Source: Pollenia angustigena
Lineage: Eukaryota > Arthropoda > Insecta > Diptera > Polleniidae
NCBI GenBank assembly: GCA_930367215.1
Contig: OV884059.1
Location: 248,991,803-249,055,802 of the forward strand
Length of the DNA: 64,000 bases
Reading direction: 5' to 3'
Below, one piece after another: positions 1 through 10,757 of the stretch. The notes beneath the pieces were generated by a model that ran no database searches, was not told the DNA's origin, and saw only the letters and a program-made list of their open reading frames with translations. The position numbers were made by a program, and so were the translations under genes. Each line of letters starts with the position of its first letter. The first letter of the stretch is position 1.

Positions 1-395
1 TGCGAGTTTTTAATGTATTCGACAGTTTCCACCAATCACTAGAACATTTTACCCTGTTAAGAAGTTCCAAATTTTTGTTATACAAGTCGAGTTTTTTAGT
101 TCTACATACTATAAGATACTTGGCTCTTGCATTTTTGTAGCGAGTTTTGTTTTCAGTTGTATGGTTTCTTCTGTATATTTTAAGATTGTTTTTCATGCAT
201 AACCGCAAGCGGGCGCACTTCCAATCAAACCACTTTTGTCTGGGTTCAAAGGAAAACGTATTTCTGGCAGTTGTTTTATATGCTTGTTTGATATTGTTTG
301 TTAGATTTGTTAATAAGACATCCACTGAATCTGTCTGAAAGTTCTCATTTGTATTAATACGATTGAATCTGTCTGCGTATGTATGTATGTATGTA
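1..395 (-). pseudogene. LINE reverse-transcriptase fragment inside the 3' LTR of D
   Basis: Same sequence as 9263-9657. On the minus strand it encodes the region just upstream of the RT fingers of the LINE at 7059-9657. Here it is cut by the window edge, so only about 125 codons are visible. The coding frame runs up to the GTAT microsatellite at 377-399, where the LINE ends (5'-truncated, no endonuclease domain seen). Confidence 0.75.
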
Positions 396-399
396 TGTG
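377..399. repeat. (GTAT)n microsatellite
   Basis: About five and a half GTAT units at the 5' end of the truncated LINE, directly before its target-site duplication. The same array is at 9639-9661 in the other LTR. Confidence 0.9.
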
Positions 400-1345
400 A
401 ATTCTGATTAGGTTATATTCTAAATTTCCATTTGTTACATTTTTAAAATCAAGTTATTAGTATTTTGTGCTGTCAATTTTGATAACCAAAATTTGTGTCT
501 TAATAAAAAAATAAAATTTAATATTAATATTTTTATAAAATTTGCCAAAGTTTTACTTAATTTAAATACTCAAAATTTTTATGCTAATATCAGGATTCGT
601 CAGGGATAATATTTCAGATTTGATTATGCGCAAGGTTAAATTTAGTTTCAGTTTCTAAACGCTTCTCTTACTCCGCAAAATCTCTAGTTTATAAATATTC
701 AAATTTCAATAGGCACATATTACTGCTAAATTTTAGGTTTCTCCGATAAATAGCTCAATTTATGGATTTGAAACAAGATTTCCCTAACTTTCAAAATAAC
801 TTATAATTTGTGTTAATTTTAACAAATTTTGATACCACGTCCCGAGGTTTTGAGATTAATTCTTCAAATTCAATTTAATTAAAGAGGTTGATGAAAGAGA
901 AGTTTTTAGTTTATTCGAACATCCATTTGAAATAATCTGTTTGATAATCCAAAGTATGAAATTCGATGTAAAGATGGAAATAACCCTCCTTGCAATTTAA
1001 TATATTTTTTTTTTATTTAAATTTAAAATAATTTTTATAAAATTTTAAAAATTGTACGTCTTTTTCCTCTCACTTCAAAATCAACAATCCCCTTTTCAAT
1101 CTAAATTTTCTGACAACATTTTCCTAGCATAATTTTGAATTTATTTTTTCCCAAATTTTCAAAAAAAAAAAAATTAGTTTTTATTTTATATATACAGTTT
1201 GGGTAAAAATAAGAGCACGTCCTCACAAAACAGGTACAGATCTTGATACCTGTAAGTCCTGTAGTTCATAATTTACTTGTCCGATTTTTCGAATAACCTT
1301 TGCTCTTACCCCTATTGGTGCCAATTTAGCGTTGAATTTGTTAAT

Positions 1346-3034
1346 TTAAGAACTTTGTGCAAAATTTCGCCTAACAACTTTCTGTCCAATATCAAATTTC
1401 TTTTCCCGAGTCCGCAAATTATACAACCGAGCATTTTTGTCATACGCCTTTTGCATGTCCTTTCTTATACTGTCTCTAAGTAAAGTAAATTCGTCTTGTC
1501 TTTCTAGGTGTGCATCAGTTTCTTCCAAAATGTTTAGTGACTTTAAAAGTTCGTAATCTTTGCCGTGTGTAATCATTGTTTGTCCGAAAACAACCTGATA
1601 AGGAGATCTTCCAATAGTTTGGTGTACGCTGTTACGTAACGCGCAATTTATATAGCTGATATACTTGTCCCAGTCACGTTGATCCTTCCTCACGTATGAA
1701 CGTAATGCTTCGTTAATCGATCTATTCACGCGTTCACTCGCATTAGCCTGTGGACTGTATACCGCTGTAAGCATTTGATTTACACCATTATTTTGTAAAA
1801 ATTTCTTGAAATCCTTGCTTTTGAATTGGGGCCCGTTATCTGATAGTAATACCTCCGGTACTCCGTAACAGCTAAAAATTTCAACCCGGAGGAAATCAAT
1901 TATATGTCGAGAATCAAATTTTCTTATAGATTTCAAAAAAGTAAATTTAGAAAAGTGGTCGAGTACAATTATAATTCCTATATTTCCGGTCCTGGTTCTC
2001 GGTAATGGTCCAATCAAGTCTATGTACATTCTCTGGAAAGGCCTTTCTGTCTTAACCATTTGTCCAAGTGGTGGTCTAAGCACAGATGTTGGGGTTTTCG
2101 ATGTTTTACACAAATTACAATTTTGAACGTATTCCCTTACGTTCGTCACCATCCTTGGCCAATAAAAATAACGTCTAATCCGTTCTATAGTTTTAAATAT
2201 ACCGCCATGGGATGAAGTAGGTGTATCATGTGCTGAATACATCACACTATGTCTTAGCTCAGTAGGCACATAAAGTTTCCAGGATACAGACTCATCGGGC
2301 AAACCTAAAGAGAATTCTGTCCGTTTATAAAAGTCTTTGTCAACAATTTTGTAGTCCGGTAAATTAGAATTTAGAAAGCCCTCACGTAATTTAGAATACT
2401 CATCTGATTCAAATGATTTTGATTCAAGGTCAATCACCGGTAAAACTTCCAACTCAATGGAGTTTACATTTTCATCACCCTCATATGCTCTAGAAAGAGT
2501 ATCAGGAACAACATTTTGCCTACCGCTACGGTGTTCTATTGAAAAGTTATAGCCTTGTAATTTTAATGACCACCTAGCCAATCTACCAGACAAATCTCTT
2601 TGCCCCATAAGCCATTTTAAACTGGCATGATCCGTAATTACAGTGAATTCTTGCCCCTCAATATACGATCGGAATTTCTTGATTGCCATCACAACTGCCA
2701 AACACTCCAATTCTGTAATCGTATAATTTCTCTGTGCCTTATGTAATTTGTGAGACATGAAGGCAATCGGTCTTTCTGTTCCATCATCTTCCTTCTGCGC
2801 CAAAACTGTACCCACCCCACAAATACTTGCATCGCACTGAAGGATAAATGGCTTATTATAATTTGGGTGGATGAGTAATGGTGCAGATGTCAGTCTGATT
2901 TTTAATTCATCAAAAGCCTCTTGAGCTCTGTCAGTCCAATTAAAAGTTTTCTTTTTCGTTAATAGCTCGGTAAGAGAAAAAGTAACAGTAGAGTAATTTT
3001 TAATAAAACGTCTGTACCAACCGGTCATTCCCAA
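1346..3034 (-). pseudogene. pol: Gypsy D pol: RT end, RNase H and integrase
   Basis: Open frame of 562 codons, in frame with the protease-RT frame upstream but cut off from it by a TAA at 3094-3092. It starts inside the RT connection (GMTGWYRRFIKNYS), then RNase H (FILQCDASICGVG near residue 65, TDHASLKWLM near 135), the integrase HHCC finger (HDTPTSSHGG ... CNLCK, about 265-310) and the integrase core, with D in MYIDLIG, D in LLSDNGPQF and E in NASERVNRS. The C-terminal part leaves this frame at about 1346 and homology continues in another frame to about 1230. It would cut, copy and integrate the element's cDNA if intact. The first residue shown is a frame edge, not a start codon. Confidence 0.9.
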
Positions 3035-3091
3035 AAATCGTCTTAAATGTCTGATGGATTTTGGTACAGGAAAGTCACGTATGGCCTTAAC

Positions 3092-4168
3092 TTAGTCCTC
3101 GTCCACTCGTAAAGTCCCATTTCCTACTATGTACCCGAGATATTTGACTTTGTTTAAAGCAAAACTACTTTTCTTAACATTAATAGTTAAGCCTGCTTTT
3201 CTAAGTTGGCTTGCCACCTCTAGTAAGTGAGTCTTGTGTTCTTCAAAATTTTGAGAAACTATTAACAAGTCGTCTAGGTAAACAAATACGTGTGTCTTTA
3301 AGTTAAACGGTATAACCATGTCCATCAGTCTGCACAACGTTTGCGGTGCGTTACACAGTCCAAACGGCATTCTTGTAAATTGATACAATGGCCGATTAGG
3401 GACTGTAAAAGCTGTTTTAGGTTTTGAGGTTTCCTCCAGTTTGATTTGCCAAAATGCATCCTTCAAATCTATTTTCGAAATACAATAAACTGGAGGAAGT
3501 CTCGCAATAAGTCCGTCAATGTTTGGAATCGGATATGCGTCTTTTACAGTCACTGAGTTTAACTTCCTACTGTCTACACACATTCTCACTTTACCAGGCT
3601 TAATTATAACTACTGTTGGAGATGACCATGGTGAACTTGGTGCTTCCTCTATAACGCCAAGTGAAAGCATTCTGTCTATTTCACCGCTTAATTGTTTTTC
3701 AACAGCAGGCGAAATAGGATAATACCTTTGCTTTATGGGCCTAGCATTACCCGTGTCTATAAAATGTTCCACCAAAGCCGTACAACCCAACCCTTCTACC
3801 TCGGAATTTGGAAATGCCGAAATTATTCTGTCAAGTTGCTCATTTTGTTCGTAAGTAAGGTCTGTGTCCGATTCAGTATCTGTGTATTCAATTTCGTCAA
3901 CATCATTCACTAAAATTCTCAGTCCAAAACCTTTCCAGAAATCACATCCGCAAATAATGTCATGTTGTATGGTAGGTACCACCAAAAATTCAAATGTCTT
4001 AGTCCGTCCTTTAAAAGTAACATCAAGCAATACTGTTCCCAAAATATTCTGTCGCTTTCCGTCCGCTGTTCGAACATTGCCTACACATCTCCGAAAAGCA
4101 TTATCATTTTGAATTTCTAAAGCAAAGTCTCCACCTATTACACTCTTGTTTGCACCGCTGTCTAACAA
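3092..4168 (-). pseudogene. pol: Gypsy D pol: aspartic protease and reverse transcriptase
   Basis: Open frame of 358 codons. The protease active site is LLDSGANKSVIG at its start. RT motifs follow: KIDLKDAFWQI, the MPFGLCNAPQTL block and the catalytic YLDD near residue 300 (VFVYLDDLLIVS). It ends at an in-frame TAA (3094-3092) just after LGYIVGNGTL; the same frame resumes directly after it, so this is a nonsense change. The upstream part of pol is separated by a short insertion at about 4209-4390. As in element C, protease and RT are in one frame reached from gag by a -1 shift. Confidence 0.9.
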
Positions 4169-4208
4169 AGATAAATACGATTTATGTTTAATTTTTATAT
4201 TTATATAC

Positions 4209-4390
4209 TAGATGACCCGTGCGAATATTTCGCACCGTAATTTTTATCAATGAAAATATTAATTTTTCAATTTCTAATTATTTTTCGTCATTAGTGTTAG
4301 AAATAAGCTTTAAAATGAGATATCATTCATTAAATTTGATGCGGTGGTATGGGAGATATTTGCAACCGACAAAAAAAAGTGCTTTAGAAA
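4209..4390. mobile_element. Short insertion interrupting pol of D
   Basis: About 180 bp between the pol linker and the protease, absent from the equivalent place in element C. It begins CTAGATGACCCGTGCGAA with a small hairpin (GTGCGAAATATTTCGCAC-like) and is flanked on both sides by ATATATA-type sequence that may be a target duplication. The opening resembles the TGACCCG-type ends of some RTE/SINE families, but this is a loose match. Boundaries are approximate. Confidence 0.4.
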
Positions 4391-4747
4391 TAATATATAT
4401 GATGGTCTACTATCAGAATCTTTGTTCACAATAGACGAAATAACACAAGATCTAAATGACTTAAGCTTTCGATAATAATTATGTATACGCCGTGATGATC
4501 TGCTAGTTCGTTTTTCCTGACCAAAAATTTTCGCCCGTGTCTTTTCGTATTCCTTTAATCTTACATGGTAAGGCCTCATTAAAGGATGTATAGTATCACA
4601 TACTTTGTATAAATTGTTGTCCATGATGTCGAAAGTCTTAAGGTCCTTGTTTGTTTTGTCTAATTGCAAGTTCTCGGATGTCCCTACGATTTTCTTCGGA
4701 CATCCCTCCGTCCGTTTCCCTGGATTCTTCCATTGCAATTTGAACAA
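4391..4747 (-). pseudogene. pol: Gypsy D pol N-terminal linker
   Basis: Minus-strand frame overlapping the end of gag by 64 bp in the -1 phase. It contains RPYHVRLKEYEKTRAKIFG and a basic stretch, matching in place and style the segment before the protease in element C (EQRQENYNRIRSEIF). It runs into the short insertion at 4209-4390, where the real coding sense is lost. The overlap holds the GGGAAAC slip site, so this frame is probably made as a gag-pol fusion and not from its own start. Confidence 0.65.
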
Positions 4748-5619
4748 CTGGGCTTGTAAGTGTCTCTAGCCCCACATCCATAGCAAAACACCCTCCTAGT
4801 CTCCATACAGTCGATATACGTGTGACCTAACTTGTCACAATTCCAGCATTTAGGATTATGTTGAACTCCACAAACCTCTGTTTCCTTAAGTAACAAAACA
4901 TTCTGTTCGTCATTGTTGTCTGTAATTGCTGCAATCCGAGCTTTCATTGTTTTTCTATTTTCCATTGCATGTATATTTTTCATGAATTTTTCGTGTTTTT
5001 GTACCTCCTTGCGAAGTTGTGAAACATTACGAATGTCCAAGTGTAACAATTCGTGTCGTATTTCCTGTTTTAAATTACGAAGCATTGTTTCGCACAAGTC
5101 ACTATCTACCAAAGGAACTTTTAATCTGTCCGTCATTCCCGAAATGATGTCAAAATATTCGTCAAATGTTTCATTGGGCTTTTGTCTTCGTCTTCTAATA
5201 TCATCCATCACATCATAATCATTATAATCAACCTTAAATTCATTCCTTAAATCATTGGTCAAAGCAAGCCAGTCAATGTCAACATGTGTACGATGGTAGC
5301 GCCAATACCAAATTAGAGCCTTACCTTCAAACAAACAGTGAGCATGATCATCCAAAGTCTTAAAATTACCTCCTAACGTTTTAGTTGTAAGAATATTAAT
5401 GCGATATATGAACTCATCAACGGCTATTGAATTGTCATGTCCTGTGAATTTTATTCGCCAATTGCGAATTATATTTGATACCTTTTCCGCATAAAAAGGA
5501 TCTTGTGGACTCCCATTGGAACGAGGAGTTGTGTTTAAAATTTCACGTATAGGAACATTGTTGGAAGTATTGATTGTTTGTATCGCAGATCTTAATTCTA
5601 ACGAAATAAACTCTTGCAT
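4684..5619 (-). CDS. gag: Gypsy D Gag with zinc knuckle
   Basis: 311-codon frame encoding the structural nucleocapsid/capsid-like protein of the element. The middle has the retrotransposon-gag pattern (AHCLFEGKALIWYWRYHR, then RNEFKVDY and a C-terminal helical part). Near the end is a CCHC knuckle, CWNCDKLGHTYIDC, followed by a second cysteine cluster (CYGCG ... CSNC). The frame ends at 4684 just past a GGGAAAC heptamer at 4720-4714. An ATG-like first codon at 5619 is accepted as the start, with a leader of about 600 bp back to the primer binding site. No break is seen in this frame, unlike the gag of element C. Confidence 0.82.
   Translation of the reverse strand: MQEFISLELRSAIQTINTSNNVPIREILNTTPRSNGSPQDPFYAEKVSNIIRNWRIKFTGHDNSIAVDEFIYRINILTTKTLGGNFKTLDDHAHCLFEGKALIWYWRYHRTHVDIDWLALTNDLRNEFKVDYNDYDVMDDIRRRRQKPNETFDEYFDIISGMTDRLKVPLVDSDLCETMLRNLKQEIRHELLHLDIRNVSQLRKEVQKHEKFMKNIHAMENRKTMKARIAAITDNNDEQNVLLLKETEVCGVQHNPKCWNCDKLGHTYIDCMETRRVFCYGCGARDTYKPSCSNCNGRIQGNGRRDVRRKS
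4714..4720 (-). promoter_or_regulatory. -1 ribosomal frameshift heptamer GGGAAAC (Gypsy D)
   Basis: On the minus strand gag reads CAG GGA AAC here, so the heptamer is phased X XXY YYZ. The pol linker frame is exactly -1 to gag and overlaps it for 64 bp around this site. The same heptamer in the same phase and place occurs in element C (33477-33483). GGGAAAC is a known retroviral slip site. No downstream pseudoknot was worked out. Confidence 0.75.
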
Positions 5620-6231
5620 TTCACTACGGAAACTAGTTAGTTTGGAAAATTAAGCTCCACACCCGATAAAAAAATAAGTATAACCAAATAAAAGAGAATG
5701 TCTTAACGATTATCTTACTGAGTAGTGAATACAAATAAACTCATATCCAACAAAATCTCAACAGCAATATAATCGAACTGTAAAAAAAAACTTAAGTTAT
5801 GTTATGTGAGTAAATATTCAATATTCACCAAATATTAAAATCTCAAACATAATCTAACCAAATAATTTTTGCAGAACTAAAAATGTAAAACCACATAAGA
5901 GAGAAATTGTTAAGTTCTTTTAGGGTATAACTTCTAAATAATTCAAAGTCATAAATCCTTTAAAAAAACATAACAGATAAAAAAAAATTAAACAAAATAT
6001 TCCACGAGTCATAAGGAAAAGAATTCACAATTAAAGTAAAATCTAAATAATCCACAATGACCAAATGGAATAATAAAACAAGAATGCACTATACTCAATA
6101 ACACGGTCTAATAATATGTTTTTGAAGTCATCAACTTAACATTTTAACTTAATTAAAAGTTTCTAACAAAATTAAAAAAAAAAAAAAAAAATTTTTAAGT
6201 ACTAGCAAAAGCTAAACCTTTTTATGCTGAT
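5620..6231 (-). other. 5' leader of Gypsy D
   Basis: AT-rich stretch between the primer binding site and gag. No open frame, RNA gene or repeat worth naming is seen apart from an A-run near 6175-6190. Confidence 0.6.
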
Positions 6232-6249
6232 GCCCCACGTTGGGCGCCA
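6232..6249 (-). other. Primer binding site (tRNA-Lys type) of Gypsy D
   Basis: The minus strand reads TGGCGCCCAACGTGGGGC, identical to the sites at 22166-22183 and 30073-30090. It begins with TGGCGCC, complementary to the 3' end of tRNA-Lys as in gypsy-type elements. Seven bases (TAATTAA) separate it from the LTR end CCGTCCCA, the same spacing as in element C. Confidence 0.88.
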
Positions 6250-7044
6250 TTAATTATGGGACGGCTCATAATACAAACATTTTACTTGTTGGAAAACCTG
6301 GCTACCTTTAAATCCGGCCGTGCTCAGGGCTATGGGGTGGAATCTTGTTTTCCTTCAAGTATATTTAAGCCAAGTCCATAAATTAAATTTTAGGTAGCAA
6401 TAAACCCGTTGAGTATAGATTACAAAACTAAATGAACTAAAATTATAATTACAAATAAAATAAACCAAGGTGAAGTTAAGTGAGAGAAATAAGATGGAAG
6501 TAAATTCTCTCCAACTCAATACCCTCCCAACCTGCTATCTATTTTAACCGCTTCTTAGATAGCCCTAACTTTATCTATCTACAAAATCCTAAACTTTTCG
6601 TGGAAAAATTTGTTTGATTTAGGAACTCATATTACGAAAATTCTTTTATTTAAAAGAGTATTTCTAAGTTTATTAATAAAAACATTTTAAAATTTTTGTT
6701 AGGTTAAGTTTATGAACACAAAATTAAAATCAAATAAGTAATATTAATATTATTATTATATGTATGTATACTTTTTTTTTTTTTATGTAAAAGAATTAAA
6801 AATAGTAAAAAGACTAGAACCAAATTAAATTAACAAAAATTGGTTATAAAAATGTACGTTTTAAGGTTTGAATTAAATTTTAACATATTAAAATTGAACT
6901 GTTCATAAAAAAAATGTGTTTTCTAATATATATTTTGTAAAAAAAATTATTGTATTATTTGAAAATTCAGAATATATTTATGTATCTTTAAACTCACCAA
7001 ATAAAGTATTCCAGCGATGACATAAGGCCTTTTGTCTGCTGGCC

Positions 7045-7058
7045 TGTGAATTCTGATT
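7045..7058. repeat. Target-site duplication of LINE, left
   Basis: TGTGAATTCTGATT, repeated exactly at 9658-9671 on the other side of the LINE (and seen at 396-409 in the other LTR). Confidence 0.9.
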
Positions 7059-7260
7059 TTATTTTATTATTTATTATTATTTATTATTTATTAATAGATA
7101 TGAAATTATTTGGACATTAAAAGTTCTTAATAGTATACAATTTATTTTATCTATATATGGCGTAACAAAATGTTGTAAGCCAGATTAGCATATTACTATT
7201 ATATTGACTGTAATATATGATTAGGGTACATTTCTATTTATTTGGAATATAAAGATATTT

Positions 7261-8541
7261 CTAGTAATTAAATTCATTTAACAACAATTTTCTATACGTC
7301 AAACAAACTTTAAGGTATTTATATAGTTTGCAATAGTTCAAGCCGTTAAGTATGCTGATGACCTCATTTACATTAAGCTGCCTTTTACCAAAATATTCCA
7401 GCCTGTATGTGTTGTATATAGGGCATACACCGATAAAGTGTTGTATGTTTTCAGATTCATCCGAGTTACATATTGTACATATACCAACCGTATTGTTTCT
7501 AAATGCTCTTCCATTTAGGTCTAGTAAACCGCCTCTTGCTTTTATTATAATGCCAGTCATCCGGGCGTTAAAACCTTCTAGAAGAATTGGAATACGATTA
7601 AAATTTAGTTGTGGGTAGAGGTCGTGGAACTGTGAATTAGATGCATCAGACAAAAACTCTTCCCTCTCTTTTACCATCAGTTGATGGAGCACACCCTTCC
7701 AATTCTGGCTGATAAACGTGGTAGTGTCGTCAGGAATGAAGTTGATGCGTTCTTTTAATGATTCCCAATCGTTGAACCAGTATAGTTTATGATTTATTAC
7801 ATATTCAGCCAGTATGCGTGGTAATCTTTGTGGATTCATTTTTAAAACTTTGTTAACATAACAGAAGTGTAACTTTAAGGAGGTGATAAACAGAGAATTT
7901 AAACCAGTTTCTAAGTGCAACATATAATTTGGAGTAGAGTTTGGCAAGTGTAGCATTTTCTTTACGAAAAATCGGAGTAGTTTTTCAACATCATCGTATT
8001 TCTTAAAGCCCCAAACCTGTGCAGCATATAACATTATTGACCTGGATGCAGCATGAAATATTTTTAATTTATTGGTATTAGAAATGACTGGGTTATTTAT
8101 ATATTTGGACCATGTGGAGTTAATAGCGAGTTTGGAGGACGATAGTTTGTTATAGAGATGTTTTTTAAAAGACATGTTATATGTGATTTCTACACCTAGA
8201 TATTTGTAGTAGTTCACTATCTCAATATATTCTTCACCATATTTCCAAGACAGATTTGAAGAGATCCTGGTGCCAGAGCGGAATACCAGTATTTTTGACT
8301 TCTCAAGGTTAACTTTAAGGCACCATGTCAGACAGTATTTACGTAGTTTATTGATCATAGCTTGTAAACCACTTGCCGAGTCAGATAAGATAACAATATC
8401 ATCTGCGTATGCCAAGATTTTAATATTCACTCCGGCCACGTTAATACCCCCAGGTAATTCTTCATCTAAGTCATTAGTATACAGTGAAAAAAGAATTGGA
8501 CTAAGGATACATCCTTGTTTTACTCCAACCTCGACAGCCAA
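7261..8541 (-). pseudogene. LINE reverse transcriptase, C-terminal part
   Basis: 426-codon frame. It starts at the RT block VGVKQGCILSPILFSLY, has the catalytic AYADDIVIL near residue 65, then the thumb (YLGVEITYN near 115) and a C-terminal CTICNSDESENIQHFIGVC finger near residue 360, typical of the end of LINE ORF2. The frame stays open upstream to about 8690, where a one-base shift separates it from the N-terminal piece. It ends at 7261, about 165 bp before the simple tail. The enzyme would prime cDNA synthesis at nicked target DNA. Confidence 0.88.
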
Positions 8542-8612
8542 GCATTTCGATAAAGAGTTACCGTACCAGATTTGACTTTCGTTGTTTTCGTATAGGCATT
8601 GTAATAATCTAA

Positions 8613-9587
8613 TTATCTTAGAAGAAAGCCCGAGGCACGACAGTTTGTAGAAAAGACCGTTACGAGGTATGGTATCAAATGCGCATCTACAAAAAATGCG
8701 AAGGTATTTTTTCCATTGGCTTTGTTGATATGTACGATGTTCGAGAGGTTGAATAAATTATCTACAGTCGAATAATGTTTTCTGAAGCCAGCTTGGAACT
8801 CTTTTAAAATTTTATTATTATCGATCCAAAAAGATAATCGGTTGAGTATAATTGTAGTAAAGATTTTACATATGGCATCTATTAGTGAAAGTCCTCGATA
8901 ATTTGCTGGTATATTAGCGTCACCCTTTTTGAAAAGCGGTACATTAATAGATTTGCGAAAGTTTTTAGGTACTGACTCATGTAAAAAGATTTTGTTATAT
9001 ATATTAAGTAGCTTGTGTAATAACTGGTCAGGAGCGTATTTGTAGAATTCATAACTGATGCCGTCTTGGCCAGGAGCTTTTTTAAGTTTTAATGTTTTAA
9101 CCACTGTAGCTAGTTCATAGTATTCTATGGGTGAATCAAGTACCGGGTCGATGATATATGGCATAGCCCAGCTGATTTCAATTGATTCATCGTTATTTTT
9201 CAGAATTTTGCTAAAATGTAAGTAAAAATCATCAGCACATAAATGCCCAGAAGTTTGCAAATTGCGAGTTTTTAATGTATTCGACAGTTTCCACCAATCA
9301 CTAGAACATTTTACCCTGTTAAGAAGTTCCAAATTTTTGTTATACAAGTCGAGTTTTTTAGTTCTACATACTATAAGATACTTGGCTCTTGCATTTTTGT
9401 AGCGAGTTTTGTTTTCAGTTGTATGGTTTCTTCTGTATATTTTAAGATTGTTTTTCATGCATAACCGCAAGCGGGCGCACTTCCAATCAAACCACTTTTG
9501 TCTGGGTTCAAAGGAAAACGTATTTCTGGCAGTTGTTTTATATGCTTGTTTGATATTGTTTGTTAGATTTGTTAATAAGACATCCAC
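8613..9587 (-). pseudogene. LINE ORF2 piece upstream of and including early RT motifs
   Basis: 324-codon frame containing the region before the RT and the first RT blocks (LKLKKAPGQDGISYEFYKY, VPLFKKGDANIPANYRGLSL, FQAGFRKHYSTVDNL). The coding sense stops at FAFFVD, where RT motif A begins: a one-base change there throws the rest out of frame (about 8690). Coding sense continues upstream of 9587 to the microsatellite at about 9640. The endonuclease domain normally found before this part is absent. Confidence 0.86.
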
Positions 9588-9638
9588 TGAATCTGTCTGA
9601 AAGTTCTCATTTGTATTAATACGATTGAATCTGTCTGC

Positions 9639-9661
9639 GTATGTATGTATGTATGTATGTG
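9639..9661. repeat. (GTAT)n microsatellite
   Basis: Same array as 377-399, at the truncated 5' end of the LINE. Confidence 0.9.
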
Positions 9662-9671
9662 AATTCTGATT
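9658..9671. repeat. Target-site duplication of LINE, right
   Basis: TGTGAATTCTGATT, exact partner of 7045-7058. Confidence 0.9.
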
Positions 9672-10535
9672 AGGTTATATTCTAAATTTCCATTTGTTAC
9701 ATTTTTAAAATCAAGTTATTAGTATTTTGTGCTGTCAATTTTGATAACCAAAATTTGTGTCTTAATAAAAAAATAAAATTTAATATTAATATTTTTATAA
9801 AATTTGCCAAAGTTTCACTTAATTTAAATACTCAAAATTTTTATATCACAATATCAGGATTCGTCAGGGATAATATTTCAGATTTGATCATGCGCAAGGT
9901 TAAATTTAGTTTCAGTTTCTAAACGCTTCTCTTACTCCACAAAATCTCTAGTTTATAAATATTCAAATTTCAATAGGCACATATTACTGCTAAATTTTAG
10001 GTTTCTCCGATAAATAGCTCAATTTATGGATTTGAAACAAGATTTCCCTAACTTTCAAAATAACTTATAATTTGTGTTAATTTTAACAAATTTTGATACC
10101 ACGTCCCGAGGTTTTGAGATTAATTCTTCAAATTCAATTTAATTAAAGAGGTTGATGAAAGAGAAGTTTTTAGTTTATTCGAACATCCATTTGAAATAAT
10201 CTGTTTGATAATCCAAAGTATGAAATTCGATGTAAAGATGGAAATAACCCTCCTTGCAATTTAATATATTTTTTTTTTATTTAAATTTAAAATAATTTTT
10301 ATAAAATTTTAAAAATTGTACGTCTTTTTCCTCTCACTTCAAAATCAACAATCCCCTTTTCAATCTAAATTTTCTGACAACATTTTCCTAGCATAATTTT
10401 GAATTTATTTTTTCCCAAATTTTCAAAAAAAAAAAAATTAGTTTTTATTTTATATATGTGTACAGTTTGGGTAAAAATAAGAGCACGTCCTCACAAACCG
10501 ACACCACACAGTGTGTTAGACCCGTCCGTGAAAAT

Positions 10536-10757
10536 TTAAATCGCGTTCGCGGGAATTTGTAGGTCATCATAGTGAACAACATTATCCAAAATGCTTACCG
10601 TGAAGCCAGGATCAAAGATTGGCTCGGGTGTGATATAATCAACATCCATGTTCCAATTAATTTCGTTCAAAATATTAGCATTTCCGATATTGTAATCCCT
10701 CCATGCTCTGGTGGCCCTTAGTCTTACCGCCGCGTTCGCAGCTAAACTTTTCGCCAA
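10536..10757 (-). pseudogene. LINE ORF2 segment after the RT
   Basis: 73-codon frame starting at AKSLAANAAVRLRATRAW, the conserved piece that follows the RT thumb in R1/LOA/I-type LINEs, before an RNase H domain when one is present. It overlaps the RT frame by a few bases in another phase, so a one-base shift near 10755 has split one original frame. It ends at a stop at 10536; no RNase H motif is left. Confidence 0.72.

Larger units (their letters stand above)
1..1227 (-). repeat. 3' LTR of Gypsy element D (partial, runs off left edge)
   Basis: This stretch is nearly identical to 9263-10495, with a few substitutions and two small indels. It lies at the far side of Gypsy D from the primer binding site, so the pair are read as the two LTRs of D. 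On the minus strand the LTR begins TGTGAGGACG at 1227 (and at 10495 in the other copy). Bases 1-395 are the 5' part of a LINE inserted in the LTR; 396-409 is the insertion's 14-bp target sequence; 410-1227 is AT-rich LTR sequence with no gene. A segmental duplication is the alternative, but the position beside pol and the TG start favour an LTR. Confidence 0.8.
1228..6256 (-). mobile_element. Gypsy-type LTR retrotransposon D, internal region
   Basis: Read on the minus strand, the order is primer binding site (6249-6232), 5' leader, gag (5619-4684), pol linker, protease, RT, RNase H and integrase (down to 1228). The domain order PR-RT-RH-IN is that of the Gypsy (Metaviridae) group. Pol has one in-frame stop, a shift near its end and a ~180-bp insertion, so this copy cannot make a full product. 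Pol runs almost to the LTR boundary with no visible 3' UTR and no good purine tract, which may mean a deletion there. Its proteins resemble those of element C (30066-39266), so D and C are related families. Confidence 0.88.
7059..9657 (-). mobile_element. 5'-truncated LINE inserted in the LTR of Gypsy D
   Basis: Non-LTR retrotransposon read on the minus strand, from a GTAT/CATA microsatellite at about 9640 to a TAA/AATAA-type tail at 7059-7096. It is flanked by the 14-bp duplication TGTGAATTCTGATT. It encodes the reverse transcriptase and a C-terminal cysteine-histidine motif in two pieces; the endonuclease is missing. The simple TAA tail and RT motifs suggest the R1/I/Jockey branch, but the clade cannot be fixed by eye. 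Confidence 0.88.
6257..10495 (-). repeat. 5' LTR of Gypsy D, carrying a LINE
   Basis: On the minus strand it begins TGTGAGGACG at 10495 and ends CCGTCCCA at 6257, seven bases before the primer binding site. It holds a 2.6-kb LINE at 7059-9657; without it the LTR is about 1.63 kb. The part 9263-10495 is nearly identical to 1-1227. Bases 6257-7044 and 9672-10495 are AT-rich LTR sequence with no gene seen. Confidence 0.8.

Noticed and set aside
3519..4112. Plus-strand frames over Gypsy D pol
   Set aside because: Antisense shadows of the protease and RT frame.
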